A DNA stretch of 64,000 bases from Nocardioides zeae (GTDB lineage Bacteria > Actinomycetota > Actinomycetes > Propionibacteriales > Nocardioidaceae), in contig NZ_JAAGXA010000002.1 in NCBI RefSeq assembly GCF_010686755.1, positions 62,001-126,000 of the forward strand, given 5' to 3'. Both the position numbers and the translations under genes were made by a program. The notes beneath the pieces are model-generated. The model did not search any database and was not told the DNA's origin. It was given only the letters and a program-made list of their open reading frames with translations. The first letter of the stretch is position 1. Each line of letters starts with the position of its first letter. Shown here piece after piece: positions 32,648 through 40,181 of the stretch.

Positions 32648-33265
32648 ATGACATCTGTCATGCTCCGACGGGTGGCCCCACCGCGTCGTACGTTCACCCG
32701 CGCCGAGCTCGAGACCTACCGCGGGCAGGAGGTCCCCGACCTCCTGCCGGGCCCGGACGACCCGCCGCTGCGGCTCCTCTTCGTGGGGATCAACCCCGGC
32801 CTGTGGACCGCGGCGACCCAGACGCACTTCGCGCACCCGACGAACCGCTTCTACCCGGCGCTCCACGCCGCCGGCATCATCGAGCGGCCCATCGACCCCG
32901 CGGCCGGCATGACGGACGCCGACCGCGACCACCTGCGGTCCCGCGGGATCGGCATCACCAACGTCGTACGGCGCGCGACCGCCCGCGCCGACGAGCTGAC
33001 CACCGCGGAGTACCGGGAGGGCGGGCAGCGGCTGCGCGACCTCGTGGAGCGGCTGTCCCCGCGGGTGGTGGCGGTGGCCGGGCTGACGGCGTACCGCAGC
33101 GCCTTCAAGGAGCCCCGCGCGACCGGCGGCCTGCAGGCCGACCCGTGGGGCGAGACCGAGGTGTGGGTCGTGCCGAACCCGAGCGGGCTCAACGCGCACG
33201 ACACCCCGGCGACGCTGGCGGAGAAGTACGCCGCCGCCGCGCGCGCCGCCGGGGTGCTGGGCTAG
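32648..33265 (+). CDS. mug: Mismatch-specific (G:U/T) DNA glycosylase, Mug/TDG family
   Basis: 205 residues from ATG 32648 (ATG 32660 possible). Motif 1 LLFVGINPGLWTAATQTHFA near residue 48 (GINPG, with Asn at the catalytic place), the HPTNRFYPALHAAG segment, and motif 2 VVPNPSGLNAHDT near residue 180 are diagnostic of Mug/TDG. It removes uracil or thymine opposite G and ethenocytosine. 3' end converges on the gluconate permease with 19 bp between. Confidence 0.88.
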   Translation: MTSVMLRRVAPPRRTFTRAELETYRGQEVPDLLPGPDDPPLRLLFVGINPGLWTAATQTHFAHPTNRFYPALHAAGIIERPIDPAAGMTDADRDHLRSRGIGITNVVRRATARADELTTAEYREGGQRLRDLVERLSPRVVAVAGLTAYRSAFKEPRATGGLQADPWGETEVWVVPNPSGLNAHDTPATLAEKYAAAARAAGVLG

Positions 33266-33284
33266 CCGGTGCGGTGCCGGACCG

Positions 33285-34769
33285 CTAGATCACGAGGTCG
33301 GCGGCCAGCACGAGCACGAGGCCCGTCACCGACAGCACCGTCTCCATCGCCGACCACGTCTTGATGGTCTGGGGCACGTCGAGGCGGAAGTACTCCTTCA
33401 CCAGCCAGAAGCCGGCGTCGTTGAGGTGGGAGAAGAACACCGACCCGGCGCCGATCGCCAGCACCATCAGCGAGACCTCGCCCGAGCTGAGGCCGTCCAC
33501 GAGGCCCGCCATGAGCGACGAGGCGGTGACCGTCGCGATGGTCGCCGAGCCCGTCGCGAGGCGGATCAGCACGGCGAGCACCCAGGCGAGGAGCATGACC
33601 GAGACGTTGGCATCCTGCGCCCACTCGGCGAGCAGCGTGCCGACGCCCGTCGAGACGAGCACCTCCTTGAAGCCACCGCCGGCGGCGACGATGAGGAGGA
33701 TCCCCGCGACCCCCGGCAGCGAGGACTCGACGCTGCGGCCGACCTGCTTCAGGTTCCAGCCCAGGCCGAGGCCGAAGGTCCACATGGCGACGAGCACCGC
33801 GATGAGGAGGGCGACGAACGGGGTGCCGAGCAGGTCGAACACGCGGTAGGCCGGGTTGTCCTCCGACAGCGCGATGTCGGAGATCGCCTTGCCCATCATG
33901 AGCAGGACGGGGAGCAGCACCGTGGCGACGGTGACGGCGAAGCCGGGTCGCCGGGCACCCTCGGGAGCCGTGTCGGAACCGGTCCCTCCGGGTCCCTCGC
34001 TGCCCGGCCCGTCGTCGTCCTTCGTGCCGGGGCCGGCGGGCGCGCCGACGGCAGCGGGGGCGGGCACCGGCACCCACCGGGCGGCGAGGATGCCGAACAG
34101 CGGTCCCGCGACGATGACGACCGGGATCGCGAACAGCACGCCGAGGCCCAACGTGATGCCGAGGTCGGCGCCGAGGTTGTCGATCGCCAGCAGCGGACCC
34201 GGGTGGGGCGGGACGAGCGCGTGCATCGCGGAGAGACCCGCGAGCGTCGGGATGCCGATCGCGACCAGCGACAGCTCGGCCCGGCGGGCGACGAGGTAGA
34301 TGACCGGCATCAGCAGCACAAGGCCGATCTCGAAGAACATCGGCAGGCCGATGAGCGCGCCCACGCCGGCCATCGCCCACGGCAGCGCGCGGCGCGAGGA
34401 CCGGCTGACGATGGTGTCGACCACCTGGTCGGCGCCGCCCGAGTCGGCGAGGAGCTTCGCGAACATCGCACCGAGGGCGATGAGCAGCCCGACGCTGGCG
34501 GTCGTGGAGCCGAAGCCGGTCGAGAAGACGGTCACCACGTGGGCGAGGTCGTAGGCGACCCCGTCCACCTGGGCGTCGGAGCCGATCGAGGCGATGCCGC
34601 CGACGGTGAAGCCGCCCAGCACGAGGGCGAGGAACGGGTGGAGCTTGACGACGGCGACGAGCACCACGACGACGGCGATGCCCGCGAGGCCCGCCCCGAT
34701 GAGCTGGGCTCCGCCGTTGATCGGCTCGACGAGGTCGCCGGTGGCGGCGCTCGTGAAGGCGGCGCTCAT
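33285..34769 (-). CDS. gntT: Gluconate:H+ symporter (GntP family)
   Basis: 494 residues. About 12-14 helices with GntP motifs: VKLHPFLALVLGGFTVGGIA near residue 40, GLLIALGAMFAKLLADSGGAD, ALPWAMAGVGALIGLPMFFE, MHALVPPHPGPLLAI near residue 185, and VFFSHLNDAGFWLVKEYF near the end. A Pro/Gly/Asp-rich cytoplasmic loop (about residues 250-285) interrupts the chain. It imports gluconate for the kinase encoded by the overlapping upstream gene (ATGA at 34766-34769). The family includes related sugar acids, so gluconate is the likely but not sole substrate. Confidence 0.9.
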   Translation of the reverse strand: MSAAFTSAATGDLVEPINGGAQLIGAGLAGIAVVVVLVAVVKLHPFLALVLGGFTVGGIASIGSDAQVDGVAYDLAHVVTVFSTGFGSTTASVGLLIALGAMFAKLLADSGGADQVVDTIVSRSSRRALPWAMAGVGALIGLPMFFEIGLVLLMPVIYLVARRAELSLVAIGIPTLAGLSAMHALVPPHPGPLLAIDNLGADLGITLGLGVLFAIPVVIVAGPLFGILAARWVPVPAPAAVGAPAGPGTKDDDGPGSEGPGGTGSDTAPEGARRPGFAVTVATVLLPVLLMMGKAISDIALSEDNPAYRVFDLLGTPFVALLIAVLVAMWTFGLGLGWNLKQVGRSVESSLPGVAGILLIVAAGGGFKEVLVSTGVGTLLAEWAQDANVSVMLLAWVLAVLIRLATGSATIATVTASSLMAGLVDGLSSGEVSLMVLAIGAGSVFFSHLNDAGFWLVKEYFRLDVPQTIKTWSAMETVLSVTGLVLVLAADLVI

Positions 34770-35314
34770 CGGGCACCCCCGTCGGTGACCCCGTCGGTGA
34801 CCCCGTCGGCGACCCAGCTGGCCGCGGCGGCCACGATGTCGTCGACCGGCTGCGCGACGTCGACGGCCACGCCGGCCTCGTCGGCGCCGAGGTCCTCGAG
34901 CGTCTCGAACTGCGAGTCGAGCAGGGAGGCCGGCATGAAGTGGCCGGGGCGGCTCGCCTGCCGGCGGGCGATCACGTCGCGGCTGCCCTCGAGGTGCACG
35001 AAGACCGCGGCGGGGGCGGCCTCGCGGATGAGGTCGCGGTAGGACCGCTTGAGCGCGGAGCAGGTCACCACTCCCCCGCTGGTGCCCGCGCGCTCGGCGA
35101 GCCAGCGGCCGATGGCCTCGAGCCAGGGGCGACGGTCGTCGTCGTCGAGCGCGTGGCCCGACGCCATCTTGTCGATGTTGGCCTGGGGGTGGAAGTCGTC
35201 GGCGTCGCCGAACGGCACGCGGAGCCGCTGCGCGAGGGCCGCGCCGACGGTCGACTTGCCCGACCCCGACACGCCCATCACCACGACGAGCGGTGGCTGG
35301 TCCTGCTGGCTCAT
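34766..35314 (-). CDS. gntK: Gluconokinase (GntK)
   Basis: 182 residues. P-loop VVMGVSGSGKSTVGAALAQR near residue 11, substrate region GDADDFHPQANIDKMASGHA, LDDDDRRPWL and CSALKRSYRDLIR, HLEGSRDVIARR and RPGHFMPASLLDSQFETLE: all GntK hallmarks. It makes 6-phosphogluconate. The last codons are a 12-bp tandem slippage (GVTDGVTDG). First gene of gntK-gntT, divergent from a FadR-type regulator. Confidence 0.93.
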   Translation of the reverse strand: MSQQDQPPLVVVMGVSGSGKSTVGAALAQRLRVPFGDADDFHPQANIDKMASGHALDDDDRRPWLEAIGRWLAERAGTSGGVVTCSALKRSYRDLIREAAPAAVFVHLEGSRDVIARRQASRPGHFMPASLLDSQFETLEDLGADEAGVAVDVAQPVDDIVAAAASWVADGVTDGVTDGGAR

Positions 35315-35378
35315 GCGGTTCCTCCGTTCCCGGGCGCGCGTCTGTGCGCGCCGTCACACCAGTTGCCCCCCAGTGTGG

Positions 35379-35389
35379 GATGATTCATC
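35379..35389. promoter_or_regulatory. Candidate FadR/GntR-type operator between gntK and its regulator
   Basis: GATGA-T-TCATC, a perfect odd palindrome in the 127-bp divergent region. Surrounding AT-richer sequence (TCGTTTACAAGACC, AAATCTGATCTTTG) is unusual for this genome and likely holds the promoters. Assigned by position only. The regulator's SD GAGGAG is at 35429-35434. Confidence 0.45.
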
Positions 35390-35441
35390 AGTCGTTTACA
35401 AGACCGTAGCCGAAGAAATCTGATCTTTGAGGAGCGAATGC

Positions 35442-36197
35442 GTGAGCGCAGACCCCTCCCGTCCCGTCGGACCCCGCACCGGGACGGTCCTCGACGCCCT
35501 CGGACGGCGCATCACCCACGGCGACCTCCCGCCGGGCTCGGTGCTGCGGCTGGAGGACGTGGACGCGGCGTACGCGGTCTCCCGGTCCGTCTCCCGCGAG
35601 GCCGTGCAGGTGCTGACCTCGATGGGGCTCGTGACGTCGCGGCGGCGCGTCGGGATCACGGTCGCGGAGCGCGACTGCTGGAACGTCCTCGATCCCCGCC
35701 TCATCGTCTGGCGGCTCGACGGGCCGGAGCGCGACGCACAGCTGCGGAGCCTCTCGGAGCTGCGGGCCGGGTTCGAGCCGGCCGCGGCCGCGCTCGCTGC
35801 GGAGCGCGCCGACGCGGCGCAGGCCGCCACCCTCGCCTCCGCGGTGTCGGACATGACCGTCCACGCCCGGGCCCGCGACCTCGAGGCCTACCTCGAGGCG
35901 GACCAGCTCTTCCACCGCACGCTGCTGGCGGCGTCGGGCAACGAGATGTACGCCGCCCTCGCCCACGTCGTCGACGCCGTGCTCGCCGGCCGCACCCACC
36001 ACGACCTCATGCCGGCCGACCCCGAGCCCGCGGCCATCGAGTGGCACGCGGACGTGGCCGACGCCGTACGCCGCGGGCGACCCGCCGACGCCGACGCCGC
36101 CATGCGACGGATCATCGCCGAGGCCACGGCGGCGCAGCAGGCCCGCGCGCTCGAGGGTCGGCCGGAGGACGGGACCGGGAGCGCGGTGGATCGCTGA
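35442..36197 (+). CDS. FadR-family (GntR superfamily) regulator, likely of gluconate genes
   Basis: 251 residues from GTG 35442, chosen for SD GAGGAG 7 bp upstream. N-terminal wHTH: TGTVLDALGRRITHGDLPPG, then VSRSVSREAVQVLTSMGLVT with SRRRVGITV. The C-terminal FCD all-helical ligand domain has RSLSELRAGFEPAAAALAAE, DQLFHRTLLAASGNEMYA (with the metal-site D..H) and IEWHADVADAVRRGRPADAD. Likely represses gntK-gntT and is released by gluconate or 6-phosphogluconate. Its last codons (VDR stop) lie inside the first 45-bp direct repeat. Confidence 0.88.
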   Translation: MSADPSRPVGPRTGTVLDALGRRITHGDLPPGSVLRLEDVDAAYAVSRSVSREAVQVLTSMGLVTSRRRVGITVAERDCWNVLDPRLIVWRLDGPERDAQLRSLSELRAGFEPAAAALAAERADAAQAATLASAVSDMTVHARARDLEAYLEADQLFHRTLLAASGNEMYAALAHVVDAVLAGRTHHDLMPADPEPAAIEWHADVADAVRRGRPADADAAMRRIIAEATAAQQARALEGRPEDGTGSAVDR

Positions 36198-36228
36198 GCC
36201 GACGGGTGCTCAGCGGACCACCGCGCTG
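36184..36228. repeat. 45-bp direct repeat, left copy (also a stem-loop)
   Basis: Identical over 45 bp to 37282-37326. It contains the last codons and stop of the FadR-type gene and can fold into a stem (36183-36199 with 36208-36224, 15 of 17 pairs), so it may also terminate transcription from both sides. It flanks the AbiEi/DUF559-like gene precisely. Confidence 0.9.
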
Positions 36229-36229
36229 A

Positions 36230-37282
36230 TCAGGCCGCCCGCGCCGCGACGCAACCGGCGCCGCAGGGCGTGACCGCGCCCTCCCACCCCCGCTGCACCA
36301 GCAGCGCGCCGATCCGCTGCGCCGTGGCGCAGCCGCGGTCGAGGACCTGGCCGTAGGACAGCCGCACCGTCGCCCGGCCCTCCACGAGGCTGTCGAGGTC
36401 CCGCTCCATGTCGGCGTCGCGCTGGCGGGTCGTGTCGTGGTGGAGCCGCCCGTCGAGCTCGACGAGGAGCCCCTCGTAGGCGTTGTCCCGGTAGACCACC
36501 CCGCACCGCGACGTCCCGCGCTGCTGCCGCTCGGCGGCCGGCAGTCCGTGGGCGCGCTCGACGCGGTCGACGTAGGCCTGCTCGAGCACCGAGCAGGCGC
36601 CGTCCGCGACGTCGCGGAGCACGCCCACCCAGAAGGCCCGGTCCCGCACGCGCCGCCGTGCCTGGAGGGCGTCGGCGAGCTTGGCGGCGACGGTACGGCG
36701 CGCCTGCACCCCCGCGGCGAGGACGGCCAGTCCGTCGGTGCGCGACGCACAGCGGAGGGCGACCTCGACGCTGGCCTCCTCGTAGCGCTGCCGGGGTGGC
36801 CGCCGGTTCCACTGCACCGCGTCGTCGTCGAAGCGGGCGACCCGGTGGACGACGACGCCCCCGGCCGTGCGGAGCCCCCGCACCACGCGGTCACGCTCGA
36901 CGGCGACGTGCAGGGGGCCCGCGTCGTCGTGGCCCCGGCGGCCCGGCCCCTCCGCCGCCCGCAGCGCCGAGATGCCGTGGAGCACCGCCGGGCGGGCGTG
37001 CAGCACGGCCGCCCACGCCCGCTGCTGCCAGGTCAGCGGGCCGGTGTGCGCGACGTACACGCCTGGGTGCACCACCACGAGCGCCTGCCGGGCGAGCCAC
37101 CGACGGACCTGCCAGGCCGGTGCGCCGAGGTCATCGAGCAGCTGGGAGCGCGCGACGACGGAGTCCTGGTCGGCGAGGAGGGCGAGGACAGGGGCGGGCA
37201 GCGGAGCGGGAGGCACCGGTGCGTCGTTCCCCGCGTGGCGGGGCGTCGCACGGGGTTCGGCGAGGCTGTGGACAACCAGCAC
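36230..37282 (-). CDS. AbiEi-like winged-helix plus DUF559/Vsr-like endonuclease-fold protein
   Basis: 350 residues from GTG 37282. The N-terminus (LLADQDSVVARSQLLDDLGA, then PAWQVRRWLARQALVVVHPG and VYV) is the winged-helix AbiEi-antitoxin-like domain common in actinobacteria. The C-terminus (NAYEGLLVELDGRLHHDTTR, then RDADMERDLDSLVEGRATVR with LSYGQV) matches DUF559, a Vsr/PD-(D/E)xK-like fold with E, D and RD residues kept. Family role unknown; nuclease or toxin-antitoxin-like action is suggested. The coding region fills almost exactly the space between two 45-bp direct repeats, so it may be a mobile cassette. No AbiEii toxin gene is adjacent. Confidence 0.75.
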   Translation of the reverse strand: MLVVHSLAEPRATPRHAGNDAPVPPAPLPAPVLALLADQDSVVARSQLLDDLGAPAWQVRRWLARQALVVVHPGVYVAHTGPLTWQQRAWAAVLHARPAVLHGISALRAAEGPGRRGHDDAGPLHVAVERDRVVRGLRTAGGVVVHRVARFDDDAVQWNRRPPRQRYEEASVEVALRCASRTDGLAVLAAGVQARRTVAAKLADALQARRRVRDRAFWVGVLRDVADGACSVLEQAYVDRVERAHGLPAAERQQRGTSRCGVVYRDNAYEGLLVELDGRLHHDTTRQRDADMERDLDSLVEGRATVRLSYGQVLDRGCATAQRIGALLVQRGWEGAVTPCGAGCVAARAA

Positions 37283-37326
37283 GGTGGATCGCTGAGCCGA
37301 CGGGTGCTCAGCGGACCACCGCGCTG
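37282..37326. repeat. 45-bp direct repeat, right copy
   Basis: Exact duplicate of 36184-36228, including a copy of the FadR-type gene's last codons GTG-GAT-CGC-TGA. It starts at the first base of the DUF559 gene's start codon. Such a duplicated gene end is what integration into the 3' end of a gene leaves, but no integrase is present. Confidence 0.9.
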
Positions 37327-37356
37327 TCGGGAGCCGTCAGGAGCCGCCAGGAGCCG

Positions 37357-38439
37357 TCAGGGACGACCGGCGCCGAGCGCGCGGACGGCCGTGACCAGCG
37401 CCGCGACGACTCCGACGACGACGAGGCCGTACCCGACGTAGGTGAGCACGTCCGTGCCGGTCGAGTGCACCGACTGCGACGCCGCCTGGCCCGAGACGAA
37501 GGCGATGAGCGCCCCCACCCCGGCGAGGAAGGCGGCGATGACGAGGCCGTCGCGCAGCGACGAGCTCGCGGGGTCGCCGGCGCGCTCCGGGTGGCGCTGG
37601 GCGCGCTGCGGGACCTCGGGCACGGCCGCCGGCACGGGCGGGATCCCGGCCCGGCGCTCCTCCGCGAGGCGCGCCGCGCGGAGCCGGGACGACGAGGGCG
37701 GGTGGGACGACGCGCGGGGCCGCGGCGCGTGGGCCGCGGGGGCCGGCGGCACGGGCGGCACGTAGGACGCGGGGAAGGACGGGTACGACGCGGCCGTCGG
37801 CCGGACGGGCGCGAGCGGCACCTCCGGCGACGGCGGCGCGGGTGGCGCGGCCGAGCGGACGGTGGGCGGGCCGAACGGGCTCGGACCCGACCGCCCCCGC
37901 ACCGCCACGGGCAGCTGTTCGGTCGGCGCCGCGGCAGCGACCGCGACCGCCGGGGTCGGGACCGGCGGCGGGGCGACGGGCGGGAGCACGACGGGGGCGG
38001 TGACGTGGGGGGCGGTGACGAGGGGGCCAGCGGGCGCGGCGACGGTGGGGGGCGGCACGTAGGACGCGTACGGCGCGTAGGACGCGTACGGCGCGGCAGC
38101 GGGGGCGGGTGCGTGCCCGGCGGCCCGCTGGGCGTGGAGCACCTGCTCGAAGGCGTCGCGGTCCCGCACGTCGGGGAAGGTGAGGCGCGCGGGCAGCAGG
38201 CCGTGGACGTGGAGCACGACACCGTTGAGCCCGACGAGCTCGAGCGAGGCGACGTCGGTGAACGGACGCGTCACCAGCCCGCCGTGCTCGCTCCACGTCA
38301 GGCCGGCCGACGAGGCGGCCAGCAGGCCCCGCACGCCGGATCGGTTGATGCGCCAGATGCGCCGGTCGGCCGGAAGACCGGCCACGGCCTCCCCGAGCCC
38401 CGGCACCCAGGCCTGGGCGGCGGCGTCGTCGATGTCCAT
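37357..38439 (-). CDS. Hypothetical protein: N-terminal small domain, Pro/Ala-rich linker, two TM helices
   Basis: 360 residues from ATG 38439. Residues 1-115 form a compact domain (RIWRINRSGVRGLLAASSAG, then LTWSEHGGLVTRPFTDVASL and VVLHVHGLLPARLTFP) that reads like a PH-like fold. About 150 Pro/Ala/Val-rich residues follow, with repeated YASYAPYASY. The C-terminus has two TM helices (LVIAAFLAGVGALIAFVSGQ; VLTYVGYGLVVVGVVAALVT). Not recognised. Upstream on the same strand lies another low-complexity membrane protein. Confidence 0.6.
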   Translation of the reverse strand: MDIDDAAAQAWVPGLGEAVAGLPADRRIWRINRSGVRGLLAASSAGLTWSEHGGLVTRPFTDVASLELVGLNGVVLHVHGLLPARLTFPDVRDRDAFEQVLHAQRAAGHAPAPAAAPYASYAPYASYVPPPTVAAPAGPLVTAPHVTAPVVLPPVAPPPVPTPAVAVAAAAPTEQLPVAVRGRSGPSPFGPPTVRSAAPPAPPSPEVPLAPVRPTAASYPSFPASYVPPVPPAPAAHAPRPRASSHPPSSSRLRAARLAEERRAGIPPVPAAVPEVPQRAQRHPERAGDPASSSLRDGLVIAAFLAGVGALIAFVSGQAASQSVHSTGTDVLTYVGYGLVVVGVVAALVTAVRALGAGRP

Positions 38440-38543
38440 GTGGGTTCTCCCTTCCCACGGCCATCGTGCGCCGAGGACGGGGCCGCGGGCGAGGGCTCCG
38501 AGCGACCCTGGACCCAATCTTGACGACGGCTTGAGGCCCCGGA

Positions 38544-39458
38544 TCAGGGGCCGGCGGTGCCCGCCGCGCCGGGAGTGGCGGCGGACGTCGGCGGCGCCGT
38601 GGGCGCCGTCGAGGTGGTGCCGCCCGTGGGGGCGCTGGTCGCCCCCGAGGTGGGGGCGTCGGTGGTGGGCGCGCTCGTCGGGTCGTCCGTCGCCGGCTCG
38701 CTCGTGGGCTCGGAGGACCCGGTGGATCCCGGCTCCTGGGTCCCCGAGCTGCCCCCCGTCGTCGGCTGCGGCGACGGGTCGCGGTCGGTGTCCCCCGACC
38801 CGCCTCCCCCGCCGACGAGCTGCCCGACCGAGGTGCGGGAGCCACCGTCGGAGCCGCCCGTGAGGTCGGACGCGGACTTGCCCACGACGCCCTCGATCAC
38901 CGTCAGCACGAGCATGGCCGCCACGAACAGCCCCGCGGCGGCGAGCCCGACCTTGGCCCAGGGCACGGAGGCGAGCAGGGAGCCGGCGTTCCGGTCGGCC
39001 CCGGTCGTCGCGGGCGGGGTCGTCGCGGGCGCAGTCGTCGCGGGCGCCGGCTCGGACTCGGACGCGGCGGTGACCGCGGCGAACGTGACCGTCGGCATGC
39101 TGCGCGGGTCGACCGGCTCGACGGGGTCCGGGGTCCCGACGATCTCCTCCGCCGGGGTGTCCACCACGAGCGTGGTGGTCTCGCCCTCGGGGCGTCGGCG
39201 CAGCGGCACCTGCACCTCGAGCACCTTCTGGCGGCTGCGCTCCAACGAGGTCGAGTAGAGCGTCGAGCTCACCGAGGCGATCACGCTGCCGAGCGCGGCG
39301 CCGGCCAGGGTGCCGACGGCACCGAGCGTGGACAGCAGGAACGCGGAGGACACCGCGGCCAGCGCACCGGCCACCAGCTTCACCCAGTCGAGGTCGAGCC
39401 GAGGCTTCTCCGGAGCGGCGGACGGGTCGTCAGGGGGACGGGGCGGTGGAGCAGACAT
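38544..39458 (-). CDS. Hypothetical membrane protein with Ser/Thr/Pro-rich extracellular tail
   Basis: 304 residues from ATG 39458. A Pro-rich start is followed by a glycine-zipper-like hairpin (LVAGALAAVSSAFLLSTLGA, then VGTLAGAALGSVIASVSS) and a cytoplasmic segment. One TM helix (VGLAAAGLFVAAMLVLTVIE) and a tail of about 110 residues built almost only of Ser, Thr, Pro, Gly, Ala and Asp complete the protein. The tail resembles O-glycosylated wall-spanning stalks. No family recognised. 104 bp before the start codon of the previous gene. Confidence 0.6.
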   Translation of the reverse strand: MSAPPPRPPDDPSAAPEKPRLDLDWVKLVAGALAAVSSAFLLSTLGAVGTLAGAALGSVIASVSSTLYSTSLERSRQKVLEVQVPLRRRPEGETTTLVVDTPAEEIVGTPDPVEPVDPRSMPTVTFAAVTAASESEPAPATTAPATTPPATTGADRNAGSLLASVPWAKVGLAAAGLFVAAMLVLTVIEGVVGKSASDLTGGSDGGSRTSVGQLVGGGGGSGDTDRDPSPQPTTGGSSGTQEPGSTGSSEPTSEPATDDPTSAPTTDAPTSGATSAPTGGTTSTAPTAPPTSAATPGAAGTAGP

Positions 39459-39609
39459 CGCCGTCGATTATGCCGCCGCCGCTCAACCCGTCGCTCAACC
39501 CGCCGCGCACGCGCGCCCGCCCGGCACGAACTGTGCGCCTGGTGCAGCCCGGGCTCGACGCGACCGGCACCAGGTGAACATTTCCGTCGCCGGCCCCCAG
39601 CCCGCCACT

Positions 39610-39645
39610 CCCGCGCCCACCCCCGCGCCCACCCCCGCGCCCACC
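39610..39645. repeat. Three tandem 12-bp units upstream of the DedA-like gene
   Basis: CCCGCGCCCACC three times without change at 39610, 39622 and 39634. Probably non-coding, in the 251-bp gap between divergent genes. The gap also holds an 8-bp inverted repeat (CCTGGTGC at 39538, GCACCAGG at 39567). Confidence 0.75.
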
Positions 39646-39709
39646 GGTGCGCCCGCCGGCCCGCCCCGCCGGTGCGCTCCCCGAAACGCGGGGCTGGTTC
39701 GATGGCCCC

Positions 39710-40156
39710 GTGTTCTCCGACCAGCCCGTCGCGATCGCGTTCGCCCTGCTGTGGCTGATCGCCACGCTGCGCGGGGGCGCGACGTACGGGCTGGGGCGTG
39801 CGCTCCGCGGCGCCTCGGGGCGCAGCGACCGGGCCGCCCGCCTGCTGGCGCGACCGGAGGTGGCGCGGGCGGAGGGCACGGTGCGGCGGTTCGGGGCGCC
39901 CGCGGTGACGCTCTGCTTCCTCACGGTGGGCGTGCAGACGGCGGTCAACGCGGCGGCGGGGCTGCTGCGGATGCCGCTGCGGCGCTACGTGCCCGCGCTC
40001 CTCCTGGGGGCGGCGGTCTGGGCGACGATCTACGTGACCGTGGGGGTCGCCGTGCTCACCGCGGTCTGGGGCGGCCACCCCGAGCTGCTCCTCGTCGCGC
40101 TGGTGGTCGTGGTGCTCGCCGTCGTGGTGGCGCGCGCCGTGCGTCGTCGCCTCTGA
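39710..40156 (+). CDS. DedA/SNARE-associated-like small membrane protein
   Basis: 148 residues from GTG 39710 (the open frame extends upstream into repeats). Four helices. VGVQTAVNAAAGLLRMPLRR followed by YVPALLLGAAVWATIYVTVG matches the core re-entrant loop and helix of DedA/TVP38 (VTT) proteins, with a shortened N-terminus. DedA proteins are undecaprenyl-phosphate or phospholipid flippases. It is followed after 25 bp by the DUF429-RelA/SpoT fusion gene on the same strand, so the two could be co-transcribed. Confidence 0.7.
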   Translation: MFSDQPVAIAFALLWLIATLRGGATYGLGRALRGASGRSDRAARLLARPEVARAEGTVRRFGAPAVTLCFLTVGVQTAVNAAAGLLRMPLRRYVPALLLGAAVWATIYVTVGVAVLTAVWGGHPELLLVALVVVVLAVVVARAVRRRL

Positions 40157-40181
40157 GCCCGCCGACTGGCAGGCTGTGCGC

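Noticed and set aside
36230..37282. Complete AbiE toxin-antitoxin system
   Set aside because: Only the antitoxin-like winged helix is present; no AbiEii nucleotidyltransferase gene adjoins it.
36184..37326. Insertion sequence with target duplication
   Set aside because: No transposase or terminal inverted repeats; 45 bp is too long for a usual target duplication. Kept instead as a cassette bracketed by repeats.
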